From NCBI GenBank assembly GCA_024280375.1, contig JAJRQF010000028.1, forward strand, positions 1 through 64,000: a stretch of DNA of 64,000 nt, written 5' to 3'. This stretch comes from Alphaproteobacteria bacterium (GTDB lineage: Bacteria; Pseudomonadota; Alphaproteobacteria; Rhizobiales; Rhizobiaceae). The notes below the pieces were generated by a model, which saw only the letters and a list, made by a program, of their open reading frames with translations, was not told the origin of the DNA and did no database searches. A program made the position numbers and the translations under genes. Of this stretch, positions 28,460-37,211 are shown in pieces. Each line of letters starts with the position of its first letter. Position 1 is the stretch's first letter.

Positions 28460-28873
28460 TCACGTCAACTCATACAGGCTTTCCAGAACCGGGCATTCAG
28501 GCACATCACCCTTGCTGCATGTGGCTGCCATTTGGCTTAGCGTTTTCTCCAGGCGCTTGAGATCTGCCAGTTTTTGCCGGATTTTTTCCAAATGAAAAAT
28601 TGTCATTCCATGCACCTCCCCGCAGGTAAAATCATCGCGGTCAACCATTTCCAGCAGTGCTCGAATTTCGTTGAGACTAAACCCCAGATCCCTGCATTTT
28701 TTGACAAATGACAGGCGTTTGAGCTGATCAAAATTATACTGCCGATTGCCGCCTTCGGTGCGATCCGGTTTAGGCATAATCTTTATTCGCTCATAATAGC
28801 GGATGGTTTCAATATTCACACTTGTAAGGCGCGACATTTCTCCAATCGCATAGCCTCTCATTTTTGTGTTCAT
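28460..28873 (-). CDS. merR: MerR mercury-responsive transcriptional regulator
   Basis: This homodimeric activator/repressor of the mer operon has an N-terminal winged helix (YAIGEMSRLTSVNIETIRYYER), a long dimer helix and a C-terminal metal-binding region. With the ATG at 28873 as residue 1 (137 residues), Cys 84, 119 and 127 correspond to the three Hg(II)-binding cysteines of Tn501/Tn21 MerR (TCGE, ATCSKG, ECPVL). That identifies mercury rather than copper or zinc as the likely ligand. The start is uncertain: an ATG at 28897 would overlap the operator, while ATG 28873, ATG 28861 or a TTG at 28879 behind AAGAGG are possible. It is divergent from merF-merA. Confidence 0.9.
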   Translation of the reverse strand: MNTKMRGYAIGEMSRLTSVNIETIRYYERIKIMPKPDRTEGGNRQYNFDQLKRLSFVKKCRDLGFSLNEIRALLEMVDRDDFTCGEVHGMTIFHLEKIRQKLADLKRLEKTLSQMAATCSKGDVPECPVLESLYELT

Positions 28874-28891
28874 TTCCAAACGAAATACCTC

Positions 28892-28922
28892 TTGCATCTG
28901 TAGTAACTACAGATCGTAGTAT
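28892..28922 (+). promoter_or_regulatory. MerR operator and mer promoter
   Basis: A perfect 19-nt palindrome, ATCTGTAGTAACTACAGAT (28896-28914), lies between merR and merF. It sits in the spacer between TTGCAT (-35, 28892-28897) and TAGTAT (-10, 28917-28922). The spacer is exactly 19 bp, the overlong spacing typical of MerR-activated promoters. This fits Hg(II)-dependent activation of merFA and repression of merR. Confidence 0.85.
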
Positions 28923-28982
28923 AATATCACCATCAAAAATGAGCAACAGGCTCAAACTCATCAACGCATGCAGGAAATACAT

Positions 28983-29201
28983 ATGGACGACAAAAAACTT
29001 GTAACCACTGGAATAGCTGGAACGATAATCGCTGCACTTTGCTGCTTTACACCGGTTCTGGTAATTTTGTTCGGGTTTGTCGGATTATCCGCCGTGGTCG
29101 GATATCTCGATTATGTGCTGCTTCCGTCATTGGGCTTCTTTATTCTGCTGACAATTTATGCAGTCTGGCGCCGACAAAGCCGGGCAACAACGCAAGGCTA
29201 A
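28983..29201 (+). CDS. merF: MerF-type mercury(II) membrane transporter
   Basis: The 72-residue inner-membrane protein has two hydrophobic helices (about residues 10-35 and 42-62). The vicinal cysteine pair in the first helix (ALCCFTPVLVILFG) and the segment VVGYLDYVLLPSLGFFILLTIYAVWRR match MerF, which carries Hg(II) into the cytoplasm for reduction by MerA. Classic MerF has a second Cys pair near its C-terminus; here the tail (RRQSRATTQG) has none. AGGAA lies 6 bases before the ATG at 28983. The gene is followed after 4 bases by merA. Confidence 0.9.
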   Translation: MDDKKLVTTGIAGTIIAALCCFTPVLVILFGFVGLSAVVGYLDYVLLPSLGFFILLTIYAVWRRQSRATTQG

Positions 29202-29205
29202 TATC

Positions 29206-30633
29206 ATGGCCAAATGTTGCGAACCAAAACACAATGGCGCCTATGATCTTGCAGTTATTGGCGCCGGGTCTGCGGGATTTTCCGCCGCCATCACCGCGAG
29301 CGACGAAGGCGCGCGTGTTGCTCTCATTGGCCACGGCACCATCGGCGGCACCTGTGTCAATGTCGGCTGCGTGCCATCCAAGGCGCTGATCAGAGCCACA
29401 GATACGCTTCATATTGCAAATGCCGCCAAACGATTTGATGGCATCGAAGCCAATGCCAGGGTCACAAACTGGCAAGCTGCTATCAAACAAAAGCAAGCTC
29501 TTGTCGACGATCTGCGCAAGGCGAAATACTTAGACATTTTGCCCGCCTATAGCTCAATTTCCTATATCGAAGGCAAAGCCAGCTTCAACGCAGAGGCCCA
29601 GCTTACCGTAAATGGCGAAGCCATCGATGCCAATAAGGTCATCATTGCAACGGGCACACGCCCTGCCCTGCCTTCAATCAAGGGCATCAAGAATGTTGAA
29701 TTTCTCACAAGTACATCAGCGCTTGAACTGGAAATCTTGCCGAAGTCCATAATTATCATTGGTGCGGGCTATATCGGCACTGAAATAGCCCAGATTTTCG
29801 CCCGAACAGGCGTAAAAACTACCATTGTCAGCCGCCGAGGATTATTGCCGGAAGCAGAACCGGAAATTGGTCGCGCACTTACCGGCTATTTCACCGATGA
29901 AGGTATCAGTGTGATCAGCGGCATTACTTATGATCGAATCGAGGAAAATGACGGGGCAATCAGCCTTCATATTCAATCCATCAACGGACCTGAAGTCATA
30001 ACCGCGGAAAAAGTCATGATTGCCACGGGTCGCACGCCCAATTCTGACGGCATGAACCTTAAAGCCGCTGGCATTGAAATCGCCGCAAATCACGGCATCA
30101 TTGTTGACCATCAAATGCGCACCACGCGCGAAAGCGTTTATGCGGCAGGTGATGTAACCGGCAGCGATCAATTCGTCTATATGGCAGCTTATGGTGCAAA
30201 GATTGCCGCAAAGAATGCCATGAACAGCAATTCGCACACCTATGACAATTCTATCATGCCGGCGGTCGTATTCACCGACCCGCAGGTTGCAAGCGTCGGT
30301 TTAACCGAGGCACAGGCCCGCACAGCCGGACATCGCGTAAAGGTCTCAATTCTGACTCTCGATAATGTACCACGAGCGTTGGCGGCGCGCGATACACGAG
30401 GGTTGATCAAACTGATTGCCAATGCAGAAACCAAAAAATTACTCGGTGCTCACATTCTGGCGCCGGAAGGTGCAGACAGCATTCAAACCGCAGCACTGGC
30501 AATCAAGGCGGGCATGACCTATGAGGAATTGGGTGCGATGATTTTTCCCTATCTCACCACTGTTGAAGGACTGAAACTCGCAGCACAAACCTTTGATATG
30601 GACGTCAACAAACTCTCCTGTTGCGCCGGATAG
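29206..30633 (+). CDS. merA: Mercury(II) reductase
   Basis: This FAD-dependent pyridine nucleotide-disulfide oxidoreductase reduces Hg(II) to volatile Hg(0) with NADPH. The 475-residue protein has the FAD motif VIGAGSAGFSAA, the redox-active disulfide GGTCVNVGCVPSK, the NADPH fold IIGAGYIGTEIA, and the C-terminal vicinal cysteines (SCCAG) that receive mercury. It lacks the N-terminal heavy-metal-associated domain; only a short MAKCCEP leader with a Cys pair remains. AAGG precedes the ATG at 29206, and the merF stop is 4 bases away, so the two are one operon. This is the catalytic gene of the locus. Confidence 0.96.
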   Translation: MAKCCEPKHNGAYDLAVIGAGSAGFSAAITASDEGARVALIGHGTIGGTCVNVGCVPSKALIRATDTLHIANAAKRFDGIEANARVTNWQAAIKQKQALVDDLRKAKYLDILPAYSSISYIEGKASFNAEAQLTVNGEAIDANKVIIATGTRPALPSIKGIKNVEFLTSTSALELEILPKSIIIIGAGYIGTEIAQIFARTGVKTTIVSRRGLLPEAEPEIGRALTGYFTDEGISVISGITYDRIEENDGAISLHIQSINGPEVITAEKVMIATGRTPNSDGMNLKAAGIEIAANHGIIVDHQMRTTRESVYAAGDVTGSDQFVYMAAYGAKIAAKNAMNSNSHTYDNSIMPAVVFTDPQVASVGLTEAQARTAGHRVKVSILTLDNVPRALAARDTRGLIKLIANAETKKLLGAHILAPEGADSIQTAALAIKAGMTYEELGAMIFPYLTTVEGLKLAAQTFDMDVNKLSCCAG

Positions 30634-30674
30634 CGCAGCACCGATAATACGTAAAATTGAAAGACATCTTCCCG

Positions 30675-31286
30675 TCAGCGATATTCGCTGCTGCGTTCCT
30701 TTTTCCAAATCGCCAATTCAACAACCTGTGGCAACTTTCCACCATCTTTTTTCCAGCTGTCTATTGCCCAGTCCACGCCTTTAATGTCCCTGAGAACTGC
30801 TGTGCGATGTGGATAGCGACCATCAAACAGAAAGCCACGGCCAACAATGGGCATCGGTTTATTAAATTTCAGCAAGCCGTTGCGATTAAGAAACTCAATG
30901 AAAGCAAGAGTGTTGCTGGATTCATCGACACAATCCATTTGGCCCACTTTTCCAGCATCCCGCTGATAGCTCAACCTTGTATCCGTCACCATACGTAATT
31001 TGGATTGAGCCAGCCGTTCTTTCCATGCAATGAGTTTTGCGATCGACCTGCGCTCCTTTGCAGGAGAGGCAATACCCGTACTCAGCACCGACTTCATATG
31101 CTTAAGATCAGCTCCGGTAAATGCCAGTTGCGCCGAATAAATGCAGCCAAAACCAGAGCAAATTTTTACTTCCTTTTCGCCACCGTCGGTAACACCAAGG
31201 CTGCTCAATGAACCATTCGATTGACAAGCAGCCAAAACGGTCAAGAGCATCACGGCAGATGCGCGAGCAACATTTTTGATTTTCAT
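30675..31286 (-). CDS. Lipoprotein, possible papain/transglutaminase-like fold
   Basis: The 203-residue protein has a lipoprotein signal (LLTVLAAC, Cys 21 lipidated). The mature part contains a C-x4-C pair (CSGFGC) and then a region with Cys 119 (QMDCVDESSN at a helix start), His 160 (YPHRTAVLRD) and Asp 176 (WAIDSW). The order C-H-D and the helix-after-Cys context resemble the bacterial transglutaminase-like cysteine proteinase fold, but that is an inference from three residues only. Homologues are known to me only as hypothetical alphaproteobacterial lipoproteins. It is convergent to merA and divergent from trmFO. Confidence 0.75.
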   Translation of the reverse strand: MKIKNVARASAVMLLTVLAACQSNGSLSSLGVTDGGEKEVKICSGFGCIYSAQLAFTGADLKHMKSVLSTGIASPAKERRSIAKLIAWKERLAQSKLRMVTDTRLSYQRDAGKVGQMDCVDESSNTLAFIEFLNRNGLLKFNKPMPIVGRGFLFDGRYPHRTAVLRDIKGVDWAIDSWKKDGGKLPQVVELAIWKKERSSEYR

Positions 31287-31382
31287 CTATATTTTTCCGA
31301 TTGTATTTACTGACCATATCGAATCAACCAAATTCCTATCAAATTGATTGCCCAATGTCATGTAAAGTTCTATGGAGCCCGG

Positions 31383-32786
31383 ATGAAAAATACATCTGTA
31401 CATATTATCGGTGGCGGGCTCGCCGGATCAGAGGCCGCATGGCAAATTGCCTCCATGGGCGTTGATGTAATCCTGCATGAAATGCGCCCTGTTCGCGGCA
31501 CAGATGCCCATCAGGGCGATGGCTTGGCCGAGCTTGTCTGTTCCAATTCATTCAGATCAGATGACGCAGAACAAAATGCCGTTGGCCTCTTGCACGCGGA
31601 AATGCGGCGGGCAAATTCGCTCATAATGCGCGCGGCAGATGAAAACAAGGTTCCAGCCGGTTCAGCGCTTGCTGTAGATAGAGTTGGTTTTTCCGATTCC
31701 GTAAGCCAAGCGCTCGAAGCGCATGAGAGAATCGAAATTCGCCGCGAAGAAATCGCCACTTTGCCCAGCCCGGACTGGGAACAAACCATTATCGCCACCG
31801 GGCCGCTTACTTCGCCCGATCTGGCTGCGGCCATTCGTGCTGAAACCGGCGAAGACGCGCTTGCCTTCTTCGATGCGATCGCACCAATTGTGCATTTTGA
31901 CAGCATAGATTTTGACAAGGCATGGTTCCAATCCCGCTACGACAAAGTTGGCCCCGGCGGAACGGGAAAAGACTATATCAACTGCCCGCTCGACCGCGAC
32001 CAATATGAAGCCTTCATTGATGCGTTAATTGAGGGCGATAAAACAGAGTTCAAGGAATGGGAAGGCACACCCTATTTTGATGGCTGTTTACCCATCGAGG
32101 TAATGGCCGAACGCGGGCGTGAAACTTTGCGCCACGGACCAATGAAACCAATGGGGCTTACCAATACCCACAAACCCGATGAAAAAGCCTATGGGGTGGT
32201 GCAATTGCGCCAGGATAATGCGCTGGGCACGCTGTATAACATGGTTGGCTTTCAGACCAAACTGAAATATGGCGCGCAAAAAGCCATTTTCCAGACGATC
32301 CCGGGTTTAGAAAATGCTGAATTTGCCCGCCTTGGCGGGTTGCACCGCAACACATTCATCAATTCACCCACCCTGCTTGATGAGACCTTGCAGCTGAAAT
32401 CGCGGCCCGGCCTTCGCTTTGCGGGACAGATCACTGGCTGTGAGGGCTATGTGGAATCCGCCGCAATTGGCCTTTTAACCGGGCGCTTTGCTGCCAGCGA
32501 CATTCTTGAAAAAAGCCTCACGCCACCACCGGAGACAACCGCCTTTGGCGCATTGCTCAACCATATCACCAAGGGGCATATTGCCTATGAGCAGGATATG
32601 GGCAAGCGCTCGTTCCAACCGATGAATGTCAATTTCGGCCTGTTTCCACCGGTGCAAATCGTCAAACCGGCTAAACATGAAGGCCGTTTTCGCGGTAAAG
32701 ATAAAGCTATCATCAAACGGCAGACAATATCAAAACGAGCCTTGCAGGATTTTGATCAATGGCTGGTGTCTAACCCGGTGGCTTGA
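31383..32786 (+). CDS. trmFO: Methylenetetrahydrofolate--tRNA-(uracil-5-)-methyltransferase
   Basis: This folate- and FAD-dependent enzyme makes 5-methyluridine at position 54 of tRNA. The 467-residue protein starts with the FAD motif [17 protein letters not shown] and carries [17 protein letters not shown], the NCPLDRDQY region and [20 protein letters not shown] lies 6 bases before the ATG at 31383; a longer frame from 31344 is not supported. Its last 17 bases overlap the 3' end of the convergent DUF4153 gene. Confidence 0.96.
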   Translation: MKNTSVHIIGGGLAGSEAAWQIASMGVDVILHEMRPVRGTDAHQGDGLAELVCSNSFRSDDAEQNAVGLLHAEMRRANSLIMRAADENKVPAGSALAVDRVGFSDSVSQALEAHERIEIRREEIATLPSPDWEQTIIATGPLTSPDLAAAIRAETGEDALAFFDAIAPIVHFDSIDFDKAWFQSRYDKVGPGGTGKDYINCPLDRDQYEAFIDALIEGDKTEFKEWEGTPYFDGCLPIEVMAERGRETLRHGPMKPMGLTNTHKPDEKAYGVVQLRQDNALGTLYNMVGFQTKLKYGAQKAIFQTIPGLENAEFARLGGLHRNTFINSPTLLDETLQLKSRPGLRFAGQITGCEGYVESAAIGLLTGRFAASDILEKSLTPPPETTAFGALLNHITKGHIAYEQDMGKRSFQPMNVNFGLFPPVQIVKPAKHEGRFRGKDKAIIKRQTISKRALQDFDQWLVSNPVA

Positions 32787-34521
32787 CAGGTTCCCAATCA
32801 CTTTTACGTAGGAATATTGCCGCCGAGCCAGAAACCAGCTCCACTTCTTTGCCAATTGCAAGGCGCAAATTTGATGGAATCAGCAGCAGTTTTCTTGTGC
32901 CGGACGTTAATGTGAAAGCCCGGGCGTCTTTATTTCCTTCACTGTTTTTGAAAAAATCACGCAATGGCTCAAATGAAAAACTGGCAACATCATCGCCCAC
33001 GCTTATTTTGATTGCTTTCGACACCAGTTCAACCTTGAAAGTCATATCACCAGGCGCCTTCCGGTAATCCACACGACCGGGAGCAAGTGACAGGTTTGAC
33101 AAATACAAATCAAACCCTTTGGAGGAAATAAATCCGCGCGAAAATCTCACATATTTTATGTTGCCAGTCGGTGAGTCACGCTTGTTTTTCTCAACAGTAT
33201 GGAACGCTTGCTGCAGCCGTGTTTGCAAACTGTAGCTTGAATCATTTGGCGCAGGCTTGAACGGATTTTTGGCAAAATCGACCGTTAGAGGTTTAAGCTC
33301 ATCCAATCCCCGATTTTTACGCAGGAATGTCAAAATATTTCTGGCGCGCGATTTATTAGGCTCATTGACGAAATTATCCTCATCCAACAATTGGGTAAAA
33401 TGGCGAACCTGACTATTAATCGAAACCTGAACCGCGCCCCAGGGGCCGAAACTGCCAAGTAACAATACAATAACCGTTAGCGGAGCAGCACCGGGCAGCC
33501 AGTTGCGAGTAGCAGGAACCGCCTGCATCAACGCAAAAAGCGCCATCAATCCACCAAAGGCCGCCAGAAAATAGCGCTCCGGCGTAATGCCGTAATTAGC
33601 AACACGAAGGTAAATCGCATAGAAAAGCAACAACAAAGGAATGACGATCAGGGCGGGCCAGTAGGCCAAAAATAGCTTCCCCGAACGCGTCAGCACTTCC
33701 CTAAGTGGCAGCATAACTTTCCAGAAGAAAATAACCAGCGTTCCAAAGCCAACCACCATCCAGCCAATCTGGCCTTCAGGCACGTCACCTGTAACGATAA
33801 TTTTAAGTGCATAGACATGTAGCATCAGAGCGTAAATCGCCAGCATGGGAGCCGCGATATAATCGCTCAATAAACGTAAGCCCGCGATACCATTATTGTT
33901 GCCATCAATGATCGGCGCTGCATCAAAATCATCAGGAACCCTGCCAAGCGCAAATATGGGTCCGGCAGCTATCAACGCTGTTGTCCAAATATGCCCAAAA
34001 ACCCTATTGGGAATGCCAACGCCAAACAAGTAGTCAAGACTTGTCAGTATCACAGTCAGACCAATGCCAAAAATAATCACCGCAACGAAAGAAAGACCGG
34101 CGGCAAATATCAGCTGTACAACAAAAAACCAGAACCCTTCGCTGGTGCCACGAAACCAATGGGCGGCGGTTAAAATTCCGCCTGCGAGGGCTGCAAAAAA
34201 AGCGACCTCTGTCATTCCCACATCTGATGCAAACCAGGCAAGAACGGCGGCTCCCAAACCAGCAATAGCCGCTCCAATATGCTGCAAAATAGTACTGTAA
34301 CCATATGATTCTATGCCAATTTGTTTCATCAGTGATGCCATTGCAAACGCCGCAAGCGCCGAGAAAACTTTGACTTGTAGCGCTGAAGGCAGATTTAACA
34401 CATTGGCAACTTCCAGATTGGCCAAAACTGCGGTTACAAGCAGGGCAATCACCGTCAACGGAAAGCGCATAAACCCATCAATCGCAGAACCAAACAGCAT
34501 TTGGACGATTTTGTTGATCAT
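32770..34521 (-). CDS. DUF4153 family polytopic membrane protein
   Basis: The ~583-residue protein has about 10-12 membrane helices in its first 380 residues and a soluble C-terminal domain of about 200 residues. Recognisable DUF4153 features are [32 protein letters not shown] and the Tyr-rich segment [24 protein letters not shown]. The ATG at 34521 has GGGAA 6 bases upstream, better placed than for the ATG at 34527. The function is unknown. It is convergent with trmFO (17-bp overlap) and follows the sterol-desaturase-like gene by about 20 bases on the same strand. Confidence 0.85.
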   Translation of the reverse strand: MINKIVQMLFGSAIDGFMRFPLTVIALLVTAVLANLEVANVLNLPSALQVKVFSALAAFAMASLMKQIGIESYGYSTILQHIGAAIAGLGAAVLAWFASDVGMTEVAFFAALAGGILTAAHWFRGTSEGFWFFVVQLIFAAGLSFVAVIIFGIGLTVILTSLDYLFGVGIPNRVFGHIWTTALIAAGPIFALGRVPDDFDAAPIIDGNNNGIAGLRLLSDYIAAPMLAIYALMLHVYALKIIVTGDVPEGQIGWMVVGFGTLVIFFWKVMLPLREVLTRSGKLFLAYWPALIVIPLLLLFYAIYLRVANYGITPERYFLAAFGGLMALFALMQAVPATRNWLPGAAPLTVIVLLLGSFGPWGAVQVSINSQVRHFTQLLDEDNFVNEPNKSRARNILTFLRKNRGLDELKPLTVDFAKNPFKPAPNDSSYSLQTRLQQAFHTVEKNKRDSPTGNIKYVRFSRGFISSKGFDLYLSNLSLAPGRVDYRKAPGDMTFKVELVSKAIKISVGDDVASFSFEPLRDFFKNSEGNKDARAFTLTSGTRKLLLIPSNLRLAIGKEVELVSGSAAIFLRKSDWEPVKPPG

Positions 34522-34542
34522 TATCATTTCCCAGTTCAGCTT

Positions 34543-35496
34543 CTATTCGCCAGCATCAAGCGAAGGTGGCAATCCCGGCATGCCTGCCTGATCAGGATTA
34601 CGGCGTACAAAATCCTGTTTTAAAACCTCGGAACCACCTGATTTTTCATCATGGCGCCACCCCGGTGGCATAATGATATATCGAAACCGCTGGCCTATTG
34701 TCAGCCCCGGTTGTGCGGCATCCTTAAACATCGAAATCCATTCATGAAATGCCACTTTAACCGGGTTATAGGTTCCAATATTTTTGACAATGCCGTAGCG
34801 CGGCGCATCCGCCTCCAGTTCAGGCACAAATGTTCCAAACATCTTGTCCCAGACAATCAAAGTGCCCGCATAGTTTGCATCGAGATAACGCGGATTGGTC
34901 GCATGGTGAACCCGGTGGTGCGACGGCGTATTCATCACCGCTTCAAACCATTTTGGCATTTTTCCAATGACTTCGGTATGAATCCAGAACTGATAAACCA
35001 GATTAAACCCATAGACAAAGGCGATAAAGGCCGGGTGTACACCCAAAAGTACCAACGGAATTTGCAATACAAACATGCCGGTAAAGTGCCCGGTCCATGA
35101 CTGGCGAAGTGCGGTCGACAAATTGTAATGCTGGCTGGAATGATGAACAATATGTTCAGCCCAAACCCACCGCGCCCGGTGCGCAATGCGGTGATACAAG
35201 TAATAGCGAAGGTCATCGATAATGAAGACGATCAACCCTAGCCACCATTGAAATCCGAATGTAAAAACCCGGAACTGATAAACCCACAATAGCGCCCCAT
35301 AGGCAACAAACCCAAACAACAGACCGGCAACCACATTGCCAACCCCCATTAACAGGCTGGTTGCCGTATCGCGGGTTTCATATTCCCCATGCGCCTTGAA
35401 ATATCGAATAGAAATAAGCTCCAGCAAAATAAGCAGAATGAATGCCGGAATGGCCAATTGCGTCACGCTTGGAAACACCGGGAGAATGCTTTCCAT
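34543..35496 (-). CDS. Sterol desaturase / fatty acid hydroxylase family protein
   Basis: The 317-residue membrane di-iron oxygenase has four or more hydrophobic segments and the histidine clusters of the family: HRIAHR, then HIVHHSSQH, and HRVHHATN later (HxxxH, HxxHH and HxxHH). These ligate the two irons for O2-dependent hydroxylation or desaturation of a lipid chain. The enzymatic family is well supported, but the substrate (hopanoid, carotenoid, ornithine lipid or fatty acid) is not visible. It lies 3 bases after the small membrane protein gene at 35500 on the same strand, which may indicate one operon. Confidence 0.9.
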   Translation of the reverse strand: MESILPVFPSVTQLAIPAFILLILLELISIRYFKAHGEYETRDTATSLLMGVGNVVAGLLFGFVAYGALLWVYQFRVFTFGFQWWLGLIVFIIDDLRYYLYHRIAHRARWVWAEHIVHHSSQHYNLSTALRQSWTGHFTGMFVLQIPLVLLGVHPAFIAFVYGFNLVYQFWIHTEVIGKMPKWFEAVMNTPSHHRVHHATNPRYLDANYAGTLIVWDKMFGTFVPELEADAPRYGIVKNIGTYNPVKVAFHEWISMFKDAAQPGLTIGQRFRYIIMPPGWRHDEKSGGSEVLKQDFVRRNPDQAGMPGLPPSLDAGE

Positions 35497-35499
35497 CGT

Positions 35500-35925
35500 C
35501 TAAGACCTTCCATTTTGTAATGTTGCTTTTAGTTTGCGCTCAATATCATCAAGCTGCTCACCGTTGGAAAGTACAAACTCAACTTTGGGTAAGGTCATAT
35601 CTCTCAAACCAAGCACCAGCCCTTTATCACTTCGGACTATAGAAATCAGCAGATCAGCATCCAGCATCCGGGTGATCGAATGCGTTCCCATTGCCAAAAC
35701 AAGACCAGCCATATTGGGAGCATCGCCAAACAAAATGGCAACATTATTATCATCGCTTATGACAATCTCTTTGCTGTCAAAGTCCGGGTAATCCAGCAAA
35801 AAGCGCGGCTTAACTTCACCCGCATCCGCAAAAGAAAACTTTCGGGACCCGCCTGCCAAATACACCGCGCCAACCACAAGCGACACCCCAAAAAGAACCA
35901 GCACCAATAACAAAAGTAATGACAT
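35500..35925 (-). CDS. Small membrane-anchored protein, unknown function
   Basis: A 141-residue protein begins with one strongly hydrophobic helix (residues 2-24, SLLLLLVLVLFGVSLVVGAV) followed by a soluble domain with mixed alpha/beta character and no motif I recognise. Its start overlaps the stop of the upstream squalene-synthase-like gene by one base (TAATG), suggesting translational coupling. It is a conserved-looking hypothetical with a likely cytoplasmic or periplasmic soluble part anchored by its N-terminus. Confidence 0.75.
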   Translation of the reverse strand: MSLLLLLVLVLFGVSLVVGAVYLAGGSRKFSFADAGEVKPRFLLDYPDFDSKEIVISDDNNVAILFGDAPNMAGLVLAMGTHSITRMLDADLLISIVRSDKGLVLGLRDMTLPKVEFVLSNGEQLDDIERKLKATLQNGRS

Positions 35926-36803
35926 TAATATGTTCCGTTTCGTGCAGTCCGCCAAAGGTAAATTTGCTTGCACCATTGCGGAATGTCAACGGGGGTAACC
36001 GCAACAATATCCGCCATCTTTTCAAACCGCGCAAGATAGGGTTTTGAAAGGCACAATGGCAAAAATGCAGTTTTTATCGACCGTGGGAGATGCTCAGACT
36101 GCTTTTGAAATTCAGAAAAATGATGGCGCATATAGGCCAATAGCAATCGGATCAGCTTGCCTGTGGCAACCTCGTTTTCAGTAGAATAATATTGCGCAAG
36201 CGACAATCCTGCCTCATCAAGCATGGATACAGGAATATAACATTGCTGGCGCGAGCGATGCAGCGGCAGATTTTTCAACACATCAGTCAATACCAGAACG
36301 ACCCCCGCGTGACCGGCGCAATCTGCAAGATTTCCAGGCTCATCATCAGCATTCTTTGCCAACATCGTGGCAACTTGAAAAACCAAAAATGAGCGGGTTT
36401 CTCCCGCATAGCCCTCCAGAGTACCCTTATCCGGCATAGGGTCATTATAAAGATCAAAAGCCCTGGCTTTCAAATAGTTCTCAAAACCCATTAAGGGCAG
36501 TTCAAACCGGTTGATCGCCGCCAACAAACCGGCAGCCACAGGATTGCTATTTGCTTCCCCTGCCCGTTCGCCGGATATAATTTCCCGCCACCATTGAAGG
36601 CGAACTTCACCCATCATCGGTTCTTTAATCAGCGAACGAATATGGGAAATTTCCGCATCATATGCGTAAAGTGCATATGCATGGGGGCGAATATCTGCGG
36701 GTAAAAACAAAGTCGCCAGATAAGTGTCGATATCACGTTCGCGCACGATCGAGCGGCAATATTCAGCGATTTCACGAGAAGTGGTTTTATCGTCCTCGCT
36801 CAC
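35925..36803 (-). CDS. Squalene/phytoene synthase-like protein, NDUFAF6-type
   Basis: The 292-residue all-helical protein has the trans-isoprenyl-diphosphate head-to-head synthase fold. The first Asp-rich motif is reduced to YAYDAEISHI and the second to TDVLKNLPLHR, so neither matches the full DxxxD metal-binding motifs of active squalene or phytoene synthases. The QWWREII and RQQCYIP segments are still present. Its closest functional relative may be mitochondrial NDUFAF6, a complex I assembly factor of this fold. Support comes from the adjacent Mth938 gene, which is the NDUFAF3 family. The start is a GTG directly after the Mth938 stop codon. An enzymatic role cannot be excluded. Confidence 0.8.
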   Translation of the reverse strand: MSEDDKTTSREIAEYCRSIVRERDIDTYLATLFLPADIRPHAYALYAYDAEISHIRSLIKEPMMGEVRLQWWREIISGERAGEANSNPVAAGLLAAINRFELPLMGFENYLKARAFDLYNDPMPDKGTLEGYAGETRSFLVFQVATMLAKNADDEPGNLADCAGHAGVVLVLTDVLKNLPLHRSRQQCYIPVSMLDEAGLSLAQYYSTENEVATGKLIRLLLAYMRHHFSEFQKQSEHLPRSIKTAFLPLCLSKPYLARFEKMADIVAVTPVDIPQWCKQIYLWRTARNGTY

Positions 36804-37199
36804 CTATTCAACCGCAATCAGGGCAGCAGCAACCGCGCGTTTTTCAGCCAGCAATACATTAAAGGTTCGAATTGCAGCCCCGGTGCTCATTGGGTCGTGG
36901 GAAATTTCATGATCACGCAGCAGGCTCTTTATTGGCGCACGGAGCGGAACAAGGTCTTGCCCGGTTCCAACCAGCAGGATTTCCACTTGCTCCGCCTCAC
37001 GCAGCAGCTGGTCGAGCTTTTCAGGTACTAATTCAGATATATCGGAAACATCCCAGGCATATATGCCGCTGGGCAAGCACAATATGCTGCCCTTGTGCGA
37101 CATGTCCGCAAAGCGAAATCCTCCATTGCCGTAGAAATCAATCGCAGCACGCCTGGGGAAATGAGCCTCATGTATTTCAATTCCTGCGGGCATCGGCAA
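36804..37199 (-). CDS. Mth938-like domain protein (NDUFAF3 homologue)
   Basis: The 131-residue single-domain protein belongs to the Mth938/DUF498 family, whose human member NDUFAF3 assists complex I assembly. Visible features are the N-terminal IEIHEAHFP, the FYGNGGFRFADMSHKGSIL strand pair, the VEILLVGTG core and the C-terminal TFNVLLAEKRAVAAALIAVE helix. It lies 12 bases after secDF and directly abuts the next gene. The secDF-Mth938 association is conserved across many alphaproteobacteria, which suggests a role linked to membrane protein insertion. Confidence 0.88.
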   Translation of the reverse strand: MPMPAGIEIHEAHFPRRAAIDFYGNGGFRFADMSHKGSILCLPSGIYAWDVSDISELVPEKLDQLLREAEQVEILLVGTGQDLVPLRAPIKSLLRDHEISHDPMSTGAAIRTFNVLLAEKRAVAAALIAVE

Positions 37200-37211
37200 T
37201 CTCTTTTCGTT

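Noticed and set aside
35925-36803. Carotenoid or hopanoid biosynthesis gene
   Set aside because: The Asp-rich metal motifs are degraded and no other isoprenoid gene is nearby, while the neighbour is an NDUFAF3 homologue. Not excluded, but less likely.
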